From NCBI GenBank assembly GCA_964410485.1, contig CAYPHJ010000075.1, positions 1 through 23,211 of the forward strand: a stretch of 23,211 nt of DNA, given 5' to 3'. The notes under the pieces are model-generated. The model worked only from the letters and a program-made list of their open reading frames with translations, was not told where the DNA came from and searched no databases. Origin of the DNA: CAYPHJ01 sp964410485. Its GTDB lineage: Bacteria; Desulfobacterota; Binatia; UBA9968. Shown piece after piece: positions 1 to 7,383 of the stretch (positions are counted from its first letter, which is position 1; each line of letters starts with the position of its first letter). The position numbers were made by a program, and so were the translations under genes.

Positions 1-901
1 AGTGCTCTTCTTGGAGGTGATCGAAGCGGCCCTGTTTGGTGAGGAATTCTTTCACTGGAATTCGTCCCTTGCCGGTCTTGCGCGCGTCCCAGGTGTAAAT
101 GATGTTGCCGTCCACCACCTCGTAGAGCGGATAGATGCCGCATTTGATTCCCAACTCGCCAAGCTCGTTTGAGAAGCGCGGGTGATAGTCCCAACCTTTG
201 GGACAGGGATCGTAGGTGTGGATGAAGGTCGGGCCGCCGATGGCGAGCGCCTTTTGCACCTTGTTCAGATAGTCCGTGGGCGGAAAGGTGGCGCAGGCGG
301 TGGCAACGTAGCGGCAGGTCGGATGGCCGACGGCCAGCATGCCGGCGACATTCTTTTTCCAGCGCCGTTGCATGATGGGGTGCTTCGTCCCCGGAGGCGT
401 GAAGGTCGTCTGCGCGCCGTAGGTGGTCAAACCCGTCGCTTGAATATCGGTATTCGCGGCTGACTCGTTGTCGTACATGATGATCAGCAAGTCGTAATCG
501 CTCTGCAGCGCGGCGGAGATGCCTCCGATTCCCATATCGCCGGCGCCGAGATCACCGGAGAAGTTGATGACGTTGATCTTCTCGTCTTTGATCTTCCCCT
601 TGCGCTTGAGCGCCCGCAGGCCCGCGGCCATGCCCACGGCGGACGAGCCGCCGGCGCCGAGCTGCGTATGCATCCACGGCACGATCCACGGCGTGGTCAT
701 GTACGAAGTGTTGGCCACATACATGCAGCCGGTCGCTCCCGTGACGACCGTGCGCGAACCCGCGACCTTGATAAAGCCGCGCATCGTCGTCGCCGACTCG
801 CAGCCCTGGCAGGTCCGGTGGCCGGAGGTGTAAAGCTCTTCCAGCGGAATTTTGTGAACGCCTTTGATCTTCTCGTAATCGATTTGTGGTGCAGTTGACA
901 T
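1..901 (-). CDS. 2-oxoacid:ferredoxin oxidoreductase (candidate oxalate oxidoreductase), beta subunit, partial
   Basis: The TPP-binding beta subunit of a 2-oxoacid:ferredoxin oxidoreductase, which cleaves the substrate on thiamine pyrophosphate and feeds electrons through Fe-S clusters to ferredoxin in the cytoplasm. The first 300 residues are present; the last few codons lie beyond the left edge (family about 310-330 aa). A TPP/Mg motif starts at Gly116-Asp117 (GDLGAGDMG) and ends in YDNESAANT near 143-151. Cys31, Cys34, Cys59 and Cys233 fit the four ligands of the beta-subunit proximal [4Fe-4S] cluster. The ATG at 901 has a GGAGGG ribosome site 7-8 bases upstream and follows the alpha gene by 17 bases, so it is the last gene of a three-gene operon. 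Family and role are secure. The oxalate assignment rests on the alpha subunit. Confidence 0.9.
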   Translation of the reverse strand, partial: MSTAPQIDYEKIKGVHKIPLEELYTSGHRTCQGCESATTMRGFIKVAGSRTVVTGATGCMYVANTSYMTTPWIVPWMHTQLGAGGSSAVGMAAGLRALKRKGKIKDEKINVINFSGDLGAGDMGIGGISAALQSDYDLLIIMYDNESAANTDIQATGLTTYGAQTTFTPPGTKHPIMQRRWKKNVAGMLAVGHPTCRYVATACATFPPTDYLNKVQKALAIGGPTFIHTYDPCPKGWDYHPRFSNELGELGIKCGIYPLYEVVDGNIIYTWDARKTGKGRIPVKEFLTKQGRFDHLQEEH

Positions 902-918
902 AATCGTTCCCTCCTATT

Positions 919-2160
919 TTACTCTCTTAGACCGATCCAGGTTATGAATCCATCCATGGAGTCCTTCGTGGCCGCCTGTTGAGTTGTTTCGTACATCTTC
1001 TGCGCGTCGGCGATCGAGAGGTCGCGCCCGCCCAGGCCACCCATGAAATTGACGATCGCCGGACGATTTTTAGCCGGATAGAGGCATGAGCGGACCTCGT
1101 GCATCAGGATGCCGCAATCGTCAGGCGAGCCGTGGGCGAAATCCCTATCGACCACGCCGACCGCTTTGAAGCGGCTCAAGCAGTCGCGCAGCTCGACCGT
1201 TGGGAACGGGCGGAACCAGCGCAGGTTCACGTAGCCGACTTTCTGTCCTTTCTCGCGCATGCGGCGCACCGCCGTGCGCGCCGGAGCCGCCACCGTGCCG
1301 AGGCCGATCAGGACTACGTCCGCATCCTCGGTCATGAACTCTTCGAAATAGTAGGGGGCGGAGTAACGCTCGCCGAAGACGTTGTTGAATTCTTTATAGG
1401 CATCCTTGATCACTCCGCGCGCGCGCTTCGCGGCTTCCCAGTTTAGCCTTCTTATCTCTATCACCCAGTCCTCGTTGGCCTGCGGCGCGACTGAGATCGG
1501 GTTGTCGGGATGGAGCCGGCGCTCGGCGAGATCGTACTGCGGGAGAAATCTTTTCGCCGCTTCCACCGACGGGATTTTGACCATGTGCTGCGAGTGGGTG
1601 AGAAAGGCGCCGTCCATCGCCAACGCCATCGGCATTCTCACTTTCTTGTCCTCCGCGATCCGGTAGCCGATCAGCACATGCTCCAACGCTTCCTGCGGCG
1701 TCGTCACCCAGCAGAGAAGCCAGCCCATGTCGCGGACCGCCATCGCATCGTTGTGCTCGACGCCAAAGGCGCCCGGATCGTCCAGAGCGCGGTTGCCCAC
1801 CACGAAAAGAGGCGGGAGACGGTCGGTCGCGGTAACCACCAGCGCTTCCATACCGTACATCCAACCCGTGCCGCTCGATCCGCCGAAGGCGCGCGCGTTT
1901 ACCGAGCTGGCGTGCTTGACGATCTCGAACTGCGAGTGCTCGCTGTCCGCGATAATGTACTCGGCGTCGAATTGACCGTCGGCGATCAGCTTCGAGAGCG
2001 CGTCCATCACCTCGGTATAGGGACGGATGGGATAAGCGGCGATCACGTCCACGTCGGCCAGGCGCACACCCTGCGCGACGGCCTGACAGCCGTTTAAAAG
2101 GTCTTCCCGCTCGTAGACACCTGATTGATCTGATTTCGCTGTTGCGACTGCGACGCTCAT
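919..2160 (-). CDS. 2-oxoacid:ferredoxin oxidoreductase, alpha subunit, with oxalate-type active-site residues
   Basis: 413 aa, PorA-like: pyrimidine-binding domain I (about 20-250) and domain II (about 270-400). The substrate-binding loop that reads YPITP in pyruvate enzymes reads YPIRP here (Tyr43, Arg46). It is followed by Arg124, Asp127 and Phe132 in NRALDDPGAF. From memory, oxalate oxidoreductase of Moorella thermoacetica uses alpha Tyr28, Arg31, Arg109, Asp112 and Phe117; every one matches here with a constant offset of 15, explained by a longer N-terminus. Two Arg side chains would suit a dianionic substrate such as oxalate. The ATG overlaps the stop of the gamma-delta gene (ATGA), with GAGGAGGT just upstream, so translation is probably coupled. 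Family is certain; oxalate as substrate is inference, and another small diacid is possible. Confidence 0.93.
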   Translation of the reverse strand: MSVAVATAKSDQSGVYEREDLLNGCQAVAQGVRLADVDVIAAYPIRPYTEVMDALSKLIADGQFDAEYIIADSEHSQFEIVKHASSVNARAFGGSSGTGWMYGMEALVVTATDRLPPLFVVGNRALDDPGAFGVEHNDAMAVRDMGWLLCWVTTPQEALEHVLIGYRIAEDKKVRMPMALAMDGAFLTHSQHMVKIPSVEAAKRFLPQYDLAERRLHPDNPISVAPQANEDWVIEIRRLNWEAAKRARGVIKDAYKEFNNVFGERYSAPYYFEEFMTEDADVVLIGLGTVAAPARTAVRRMREKGQKVGYVNLRWFRPFPTVELRDCLSRFKAVGVVDRDFAHGSPDDCGILMHEVRSCLYPAKNRPAIVNFMGGLGGRDLSIADAQKMYETTQQAATKDSMDGFITWIGLRE

Positions 2161-3356
2161 ACTTCAACCTCCTCGGTTTTTCTGACGGGTACGATCTTTC
2201 CCTCGGGCATCACCTCTCCCTGAGTAACGGTAATGCCCTTGCCGGTTACGAAGGGATAGGAAACACGCGCCTTGCCTTTTTTCTCTTCGACCCAAGTGAT
2301 GTACTCTTGGGAATCTTTTTTCCAATGCTCCCACGGGCTGTGGTCGTCCTCGAATTGCAGCTCATCGACCATCACGATGCACTCTTTGACTGGACACACT
2401 TCGGCGCATTTGCCGCAGCCGACGCAATACTGGTACTCGATGTCGTAGAAGCCGTCCGTGGTCGGATCGAAGCATTCGTCGGGACACTCGACCCAGCAGA
2501 GGGTGCACTTGGTGCAGAGATCGAACCTGACCGCGGGTCTCTGCGTCTTGGTGGTGCCGCGCTTGAACATGGCATTTCTCGATTGTCCCTTCGGACCCAT
2601 CTCGAACCCGCGCTTCACCGCCGGAACCACGGTGCCTTCTTGCATCTCGAACCACTTGGGCAGCACGGGTCTCTCATGCGTCCACACGATTCCGTCGTTC
2701 GGCGTCACCGTCTTCACCCGTGGAGGTTTGGCCTCCTGTCTGAGCGACTCGTAGGCCGCCCGCGCAGCGTCGGCGCGGTGCTTTTGCTTAGTCTTGTCCA
2801 TCAGGTAGGCTTCCACCGCCTCGATGCTGATCACTGCCGGATCGATAGCGGCGATGCCGCCCAGGATCCGCTCGTGCGTCATGTCATCCTTGTTGACCCA
2901 GAGCCCCGCGAGACTGGCGTCCCCGTCAAGGATCGCCAGCCGGTAATTGTAAGGTTTCTTGCCGATGAACTTGAGCAGCTCTTCCGGCTTCTTATTGGAG
3001 ACCACGAGCAGACAGCCGTCCTTAACCACCCTCTCGTTGATCGGCCGCACGCCGTGCCAACCCCAGGGCTCGACGCCCTTGCACATCGTGTCGTCCAGGA
3101 CGACGGAGATGTTCGCCTCGTCGATCTCAAGCTTGGCGCCGCATTCGGCTTCCAGCTCTTCCTCGGGCAGATCCGGAGAAACAAAAGCGAAATATTTACA
3201 CGGAATCCCGTTTCTTTCCGGCGAATCGCTGTAGCGGCTGTTGGAAAAAGCCTTCTGGCCCATCCGGCTGGCAATCATGACGATATCGCTGCCGATTTTT
3301 TTCCCGAGATTTTTTTGGAAAATCCCGCGGTAGTTTATTTCTACACGTTTGATCAT
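2157..3356 (-). CDS. 2-oxoacid:ferredoxin oxidoreductase, fused gamma-delta subunit
   Basis: 399 aa fusion. Residues 1-190 are the gamma (PorG) domain. After a linker of roughly 80 residues, residues about 275-330 form a PorD-type bacterial ferredoxin domain with two CxxCxxCxxxCP motifs: Cys281/284/287/291 and Cys311/314/317/321, giving two [4Fe-4S] clusters that carry electrons from the beta-subunit cluster to external ferredoxin. About 70 more residues follow. The gamma-delta, alpha, beta order and the gamma-delta fusion are also what I recall for Moorella oxalate oxidoreductase, whereas many pyruvate enzymes keep delta separate or are single chains. ATG at 3356 has a GCGGAGG ribosome site. 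The gene starts 38 bases after the GntR regulator with no clear terminator between, so the four genes are probably co-transcribed. Confidence 0.92.
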   Translation of the reverse strand: MIKRVEINYRGIFQKNLGKKIGSDIVMIASRMGQKAFSNSRYSDSPERNGIPCKYFAFVSPDLPEEELEAECGAKLEIDEANISVVLDDTMCKGVEPWGWHGVRPINERVVKDGCLLVVSNKKPEELLKFIGKKPYNYRLAILDGDASLAGLWVNKDDMTHERILGGIAAIDPAVISIEAVEAYLMDKTKQKHRADAARAAYESLRQEAKPPRVKTVTPNDGIVWTHERPVLPKWFEMQEGTVVPAVKRGFEMGPKGQSRNAMFKRGTTKTQRPAVRFDLCTKCTLCWVECPDECFDPTTDGFYDIEYQYCVGCGKCAEVCPVKECIVMVDELQFEDDHSPWEHWKKDSQEYITWVEEKKGKARVSYPFVTGKGITVTQGEVMPEGKIVPVRKTEEVEV

Positions 3357-3394
3357 GGTTCCTCCGCTTCTGCTAATTTGATGAGTCTAGCGAT

Positions 3395-4138
3395 TTACGC
3401 ACGGTCGGCCTGTCCTGCTAACTTGTTGACAACACCTGTCGGGGACTTTGTTCTGTCCAGGAAAAGGTTTTTTTCCACCTGTTCGATATGCCTGAGCATC
3501 GCTTCGCGAGCCCCGTCTTCGTTGTGCGCTTCGATGGCTGCGACAATCGCCCGGTGAGACTCCACGGACGCCAGTCTGCGCTCGGCAGTTTGCAGGGACT
3601 CTTCGCGGCTGTGACTCAGGACATCCATCAGACCCGACACGAGTTTTTCAAGGGCGTGGTTCTGCGTTGCTTTGCCGATTGCGAAGTGGAATTGTGTATC
3701 GGCATCAACTCCCGTCTCCCCACGCTGTATCTGCTGTGTTTGGGCACCCAAGAGTTTTTTGAGTCTATCGATGTCGGTTACAGTCGCCCGTTCAGCGGCT
3801 AGTGCCGCTATGTGTGGCTCAATCAGCCTGCGTAGCTCAAAAATATCGACCAGGGCCGTCTTTTCTTCAATGAGCAATTTCGCCAACGGGGCGACTATCG
3901 ATTCGACCGGCAAATCAGCGACGAAGTTTCCCATTCCCGTGCGGCTGATGGTAAGGCCCTGGGTTTCCAGGGCTCGCAACGCCTCGCGCACGGATGTGCG
4001 GCTCACTTTAAAGGTTTCAGCAAGTTCACGCTCTGAAGGCAGCTGATCGCCCGCTTTGAATCTCCCTTCCCTGATGAGATCATGGATCTGGGTTACGACC
4101 TCCTCATGGATGCGGATCTTTCTAATCGCTTTGAGCAT
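3395..4138 (-). CDS. GntR family regulator, FadR subfamily (FCD domain)
   Basis: 247 aa. The N-terminal winged helix (about 8-75) has the GntR signature LPSERELAETFKVSRTSV (33-50). The C-terminal FCD ligand domain (about 95-225) keeps the usual metal ligands: Asp147, His151, His195 and His217. FCD regulators typically sense carboxylic acids, so a dicarboxylate or 2-oxoacid effector is plausible next to an oxalate-type enzyme. It is the promoter-proximal gene of the operon. The perfect palindrome TGGTCTGACCA lies 19-29 bases upstream of its start, so it probably binds its own promoter and sets expression of the oxidoreductase genes. The effector itself cannot be read from sequence. Confidence 0.9.
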   Translation of the reverse strand: MLKAIRKIRIHEEVVTQIHDLIREGRFKAGDQLPSERELAETFKVSRTSVREALRALETQGLTISRTGMGNFVADLPVESIVAPLAKLLIEEKTALVDIFELRRLIEPHIAALAAERATVTDIDRLKKLLGAQTQQIQRGETGVDADTQFHFAIGKATQNHALEKLVSGLMDVLSHSREESLQTAERRLASVESHRAIVAAIEAHNEDGAREAMLRHIEQVEKNLFLDRTKSPTGVVNKLAGQADRA

Positions 4139-4156
4139 ACAGGTCCAGCTGTCTGG

Positions 4157-4167
4157 TGGTCTGACCA
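4157..4167. promoter_or_regulatory. Candidate GntR/FadR operator TGGTCTGACCA
   Basis: An 11-bp perfect palindrome (TGGTC-T-GACCA) identical to the core of the E. coli FadR consensus TGGTCNGACCA and fitting the GntR pattern TNGTNNNACNA. It sits between the predicted -10 box and the regulator's start codon, covering the expected transcription start. Binding there would block initiation. It is the only such perfect site I saw near the operon. Confidence 0.7.
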
Positions 4168-4168
4168 G

Positions 4169-4197
4169 TGTCTATCCGGTTCATGGCCCCGTGTCAA
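4169..4197 (-). promoter_or_regulatory. Predicted sigma-70 promoter for the regulator-oxidoreductase operon
   Basis: On the minus strand a perfect -35 TTGACA (4192-4197) is followed after 17 bases by TAGACA (4169-4174) as a moderate -10. The start of transcription would fall near 4162, inside the palindrome at 4157-4167. Spacing and the operator overlap support it; the -10 is only a partial match. Confidence 0.55.
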
Positions 4198-4290
4198 GCA
4201 TAGTCACAATATTTGTTGCAATCGGTTGTAAAACCGGTGCGTTGAGGCTCTGCTGTTTCGACTGGGGCAATATTGGGCCAGGTGCATTCG

Positions 4291-4818
4291 TCAGCCGATG
4301 ATTTTGTAATCGCCAGCCCGATAGCTCCGGCACAAAGCCACGTATGTCGAGGAACCCATCTTGATCCAATTCAGGGCCTCACCGCCCAGCTCTTTTTTGA
4401 CTTGAGCCGGACTGCCTGCCGCCAGAACTCGTGGCGGGATCTTTGTGTGGGGAACCACCACACTCCCTGCGGCGATAAGCGCTTCTTCGCCGATTTCTAC
4501 ATCTTCCAATAGGGTAACATTCATTCCGATGATCGCCGCTCTTTTTATGACCGGGCCTTCCAAGATCGCTGCATGGCCGATAGTGCAGTCTTCTGCGATA
4601 ATGGTCGGCGCTTCTCCGGAGTGGATGACGCAATTGTCTTGAACGCTCGTGCGCGCACCGACAACGATCGGATTGGCGTTTTGATCAGATCTTAGAACCG
4701 CTCCCCACCAGATGCTGGCTTCTTCGCCGATAGTGACGTCGCCGATGAGAACGGCCGTAGGCGCGATAAACGCCGTGGGAGCAATGTTTGGCCTTTTCCC
4801 CTTGTATTCAATGATCAT
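4291..4818 (-). CDS. Gamma-carbonic-anhydrase-like hexapeptide-repeat protein
   Basis: 175 aa left-handed beta-helix protein of the YrdA/PaaY/gamma-CA group, built of hexapeptide turns such as IGDVTIGEEA and the sequence around IAEDCTIGHAA, with a short C-terminal helix. Family members are trimeric and bind zinc or iron between subunits; some hydrate CO2, others act on acyl-CoA or have unknown roles. Two of the three usual metal-ligand histidines are present (His66 in VIHSG, His82 in IGHAA), but the third position, five residues after His82, is Glu87 (ILEG instead of LHG). Activity as a carbonic anhydrase is therefore doubtful. ATG at 4818 has GGAGGT 9 bases upstream. It lies 48 bases after the hydroxyglutarate oxidase and may share its transcript. 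Confidence 0.85.
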   Translation of the reverse strand: MIIEYKGKRPNIAPTAFIAPTAVLIGDVTIGEEASIWWGAVLRSDQNANPIVVGARTSVQDNCVIHSGEAPTIIAEDCTIGHAAILEGPVIKRAAIIGMNVTLLEDVEIGEEALIAAGSVVVPHTKIPPRVLAAGSPAQVKKELGGEALNWIKMGSSTYVALCRSYRAGDYKIIG

Positions 4819-4866
4819 TCGACCAGCACCTCCATGCAGCGACGATATGTAAGGGTACTTGCGAAA

Positions 4867-6126
4867 TCAAGATTCGTTGCTCGTCGATGCTTCTCGCCTC
4901 AAGCCAAAGCTTTTGGCTGCCATTGCAGCAATCGTCTGCCCAATGGCCAGCGACGCAGTAGCTCCCGGAGATGGCGCATTGAGCACGTGAATGGCGTGAT
5001 GGGCCTCTTGAATGACAAAATCATCGACGAGCGCGCCATTTGCCGCAACGGCTTGAGCGCGTACGCCCGCGCCTCCGGGCACGAGATCCTTTTCTGTGAT
5101 TTCGGGTACAAGCTTTTGCAGCGCCCTGACGAACGCCGCCTTGCTGAACGAGCGGTACAGCTCGCCAAAGCCGGTCTGCCAGTATCTTGCGCTCATTACC
5201 CAAAACCCTTTAAACGAAATGGTCCTTAAAAGATCATGGAGGTTTACGTCGCGCTTGCGATATCCCTCCCGCGCCAGCGCGAGAACGGCATTAGGACCGG
5301 CTTCCACCCCGCCACTAATCATTCGTGTAAAGTGGACTCCCAAAAAAGGAAAAGAAGGATCAGGAACCGGATAGATAAGATTTCGCACCAGATGCTGCCC
5401 TTGCGGGGTGATCTTGTAATACTCGCCGCGAAACGGAATGATTTGGTGCTCGATGTTGCTGCCGTCCGATCGGGTGGAGGTCATCATCCTGGCGATCTGG
5501 TCTGAATAAAGACCACCGCAGTTGATGAGGTATCTCGCGCGGTAATCGCCCGACGTTGTCAAAAGCGCAATCTCGCCACCGCGCTCAACAATGCCTGTTA
5601 CTTTGCTCGCGGTTTCGATCTGGCCTCCTGCCGCGCGGATATTTTTGGCGTAGCTCTCCGCTACTTCCTTGTAGTCGATGATGCCTGTCTCCGGGACGAA
5701 AAGCGCTCTGACTGCGCTGGCATGGGGTTCCATTTCTTTCAGGCGTTCCGCGCTCATCATCTCGAGTCCAACGAGCCCGTTGGCCATGCCTCTACGATGC
5801 AATTCCGCGAGCCGCGGCACTTCGGCCTCCGATGTAGCGACCACAGTCTTGCCGCAAATCTCGTAACGGATGCCGTGGCGCTCACAAAACTCAAGGAGCG
5901 CTTTTCGACCACTCACACACGTACGAGCCTTGACCGAGCCCGGACGGTAATAAAGCCCGGAATGGATAACGCCGCTATTGTGACCGGTTTGGTGTTGCCC
6001 AATCCCGCGCTCCTTTTCCACAATCAACAATCGCGTGCGCGGAAAACCGTCAGTGACCTTCAGCGCTGTGGCCAGCCCCACAATACCGCCGCCGATGATT
6101 GCCAAATCGTACAGGGAAGCCATCAT
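4867..6126 (-). CDS. lhgO: L-2-hydroxyglutarate oxidase (LhgO/YgaF family)
   Basis: 419 aa FAD-dependent DAO-fold oxidoreductase. It has an N-terminal dinucleotide-binding motif GGGIVG (12-17) and the LhgO hallmark QHQTGHNSGVIHSGLYY (44-60), then the C-terminal FAD contact near PGATASLAIG. The family oxidises L-2-hydroxyglutarate to 2-oxoglutarate and passes electrons to the quinone pool or oxygen; it repairs a by-product of malate dehydrogenase or works in lysine/glutarate breakdown. No good ribosome site precedes the tandem ATG-ATG (6126 or 6123), so expression may be weak or the start may be a codon later. Length matches the family. Substrate is assigned from family knowledge. Confidence 0.9.
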   Translation of the reverse strand: MMASLYDLAIIGGGIVGLATALKVTDGFPRTRLLIVEKERGIGQHQTGHNSGVIHSGLYYRPGSVKARTCVSGRKALLEFCERHGIRYEICGKTVVATSEAEVPRLAELHRRGMANGLVGLEMMSAERLKEMEPHASAVRALFVPETGIIDYKEVAESYAKNIRAAGGQIETASKVTGIVERGGEIALLTTSGDYRARYLINCGGLYSDQIARMMTSTRSDGSNIEHQIIPFRGEYYKITPQGQHLVRNLIYPVPDPSFPFLGVHFTRMISGGVEAGPNAVLALAREGYRKRDVNLHDLLRTISFKGFWVMSARYWQTGFGELYRSFSKAAFVRALQKLVPEITEKDLVPGGAGVRAQAVAANGALVDDFVIQEAHHAIHVLNAPSPGATASLAIGQTIAAMAAKSFGLRREASTSNES

Positions 6127-6180
6127 CCAATGAGGAGAGTCAATGCCGCATGGGGTTTCACGAAATCAGAAAAACTCTAT

Positions 6181-6257
6181 TTCGCGCAAAGGCGCAAAGA
6201 ACGCCAAGTTTCGTACAGAAGGACTGTCTTTCTTTGTGCGCTTGGCGGCTTGGCGCG
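6181..6257. repeat. Imperfect inverted repeat (CGCAAAGGCGCAAAG type)
   Basis: The arms 6181-6208 (TTCGCGCAAAGGCGCAAAG...) and 6231-6257 (...GCTTGGCGGCTTGGCGCG) are imperfect reverse complements in the gap between the amidohydrolase and the oxidase gene. This word family is common between genes in environmental genomes. T-runs lie on both outer sides (TTTTTT on the plus strand, TTTTT on the minus strand), so it could act as a terminator for the amidohydrolase gene. I place only moderate trust in that role. Confidence 0.5.
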
Positions 6258-6301
6258 ATAATGGTTTTTTAATAGTAAGCCGCACGTCCGCTTGCTGCTC
6301 C

Positions 6302-7237
6302 TTAAATCCGCAGCAGTTCGCGGGAGTTCTTCTCCGTGAAACTCTTTACCCGGCCGGGATCGGCCTGCTTTTCGATGGCGGTCAAGCACTTTTTTAGCGG
6401 TCCCAAGCCGCCACAGTAATCTGAGCCGAATACGACCCTTTGTTCACCCATCACGTCAATGAGAAATGCCAGCGTTCGGGCATCGGCACTGGCCGTGTCG
6501 ATCAAAAAATGTTCGAGAAAGATGTCGGAATAACGCTGCTCTCTTTTGGGCCCTTTGTGTTTCCAAAAGAACCGGTGAACGAGGAGTGGGAGACCACCGC
6601 CCGAGCTGCGTATAACGATTTTTAAGTTGGGGTGGCGATCGAATACACCGCTGGCGATCATGCGCAAAACGCATTCGGATATTTCGGCGTCCGATAGGAC
6701 CGCGTACGCAACGCCTGCGCCCCCGTCCTCCAGGCGCTTGAGCGTGGGATCCTTGGCCAAGCCCGCGCCGTGAAGAAAAATCGGCCATCCGAGCGCGGAG
6801 ACGGCGCCGTAAATCGGCTCCATCTCAGGAAGATCGACAATCATTTCGCCGTCCACCGTCGGATACAGCAGCGCGGCGCGAAAGCCGCGGGATGACGTTC
6901 GCTTGAGTTCCTCGACGGAAGCCTCGATATTCTTAAGCGACAGCGCGGTGACCCCTATAAGGCGGTCAGTGTATGGCGCGATGCGTTGCGCGAGCAAATC
7001 GTTGGACAAACGAACGACCTCTAGCGCCTGCTCCGGTGGGAGCTGGTCAGCGTAGAGCCCCGCGCCCTGGCAAATAAGCTGTAGATCTAAGCCGACATCA
7101 TCCATTTCCTTGACGCGCCTGGCGAAATCGGGCGAATCGTAATCGTCGGTGCGCGGCTCTTTCCCGGTAAGTTGGGAAAATCTTGCCACAACTTCCGGCG
7201 CAGTATGGTGCGAGTGCCAGTCTATCCATATGGTCAT
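6302..7237 (-). CDS. Amidohydrolase-2 family (ACMSD-like) metal-dependent hydrolase or decarboxylase
   Basis: 311 aa TIM-barrel protein of the amidohydrolase_2 group (ACMSD, gamma-resorcylate decarboxylase and relatives). Metal ligands are visible: His8 and His10 (WHSH), His156 (FLHGAG) and Asp273 (GSDY). The residue that is His in the AHGGG motif of ACMSD, taken as catalytic there, is Ser212 here (RSSGGG), so the chemistry may differ from the decarboxylases. The start at 7237 is set by the strong ribosome site AAGGAGGT. It faces the same way as mlaD upstream (138 bases) and the oxidase downstream (175 bases), but both gaps contain repeats, so it is probably its own unit. The substrate is unknown. 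Confidence 0.82.
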   Translation of the reverse strand: MTIWIDWHSHHTAPEVVARFSQLTGKEPRTDDYDSPDFARRVKEMDDVGLDLQLICQGAGLYADQLPPEQALEVVRLSNDLLAQRIAPYTDRLIGVTALSLKNIEASVEELKRTSSRGFRAALLYPTVDGEMIVDLPEMEPIYGAVSALGWPIFLHGAGLAKDPTLKRLEDGGAGVAYAVLSDAEISECVLRMIASGVFDRHPNLKIVIRSSGGGLPLLVHRFFWKHKGPKREQRYSDIFLEHFLIDTASADARTLAFLIDVMGEQRVVFGSDYCGGLGPLKKCLTAIEKQADPGRVKSFTEKNSRELLRI

Positions 7238-7259
7238 AGTGACCTCCTTGGTTACTCGG

Positions 7260-7295
7260 GTTCCAATCGTTCCAACCGTTCCAGTCGTCCCGGTC
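7260..7295. repeat. Four tandem 9-bp units (GTTCCAATC-like)
   Basis: Four successive 9-bp units: GTTCCAATC, GTTCCAACC, GTTCCAGTC, GTCCCGGTC. They lie just upstream of the ribosome site of the amidohydrolase gene, thus probably in its leader. The copies differ by one to three bases, indicating an old or slowly decaying array. Confidence 0.75.
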
Positions 7296-7318
7296 GGTGG
7301 TCAACGGGCGTTTCCCTG

Positions 7319-7383
7319 TCGGTCCCCGGTCATTCTTCTTAACGCCTTCTTTCCCTCACGGTCCTCGGTCCCCGGTCATTCTT
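7319..7383. repeat. Pair of 19-bp direct repeats
   Basis: The 19-mer TCGGTCCCCGGTCATTCTT occurs at 7319-7337 and again at 7365-7383, a 46-bp period. The second copy covers the stop codon and last codons of mlaD, so the 3' end of that gene may have been duplicated into the intergenic gap. Confidence 0.85.

Noticed and set aside
1394..2167. Minus-strand frame overlapping the alpha subunit gene in another phase
   Set aside because: Arg-rich shadow of the real alpha subunit, without any motif.
2142..3557. Long plus-strand open frame (471 codons) opposite the gamma-delta gene
   Set aside because: Antisense to a gene with clear Fe-S motifs; the composition reflects GC-rich codon bias and no domain is visible.
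4221..4238. CGGTT-GTAA-AACCG hairpin as terminator of the hexapeptide gene
   Set aside because: Only a 5-bp stem and no T run.
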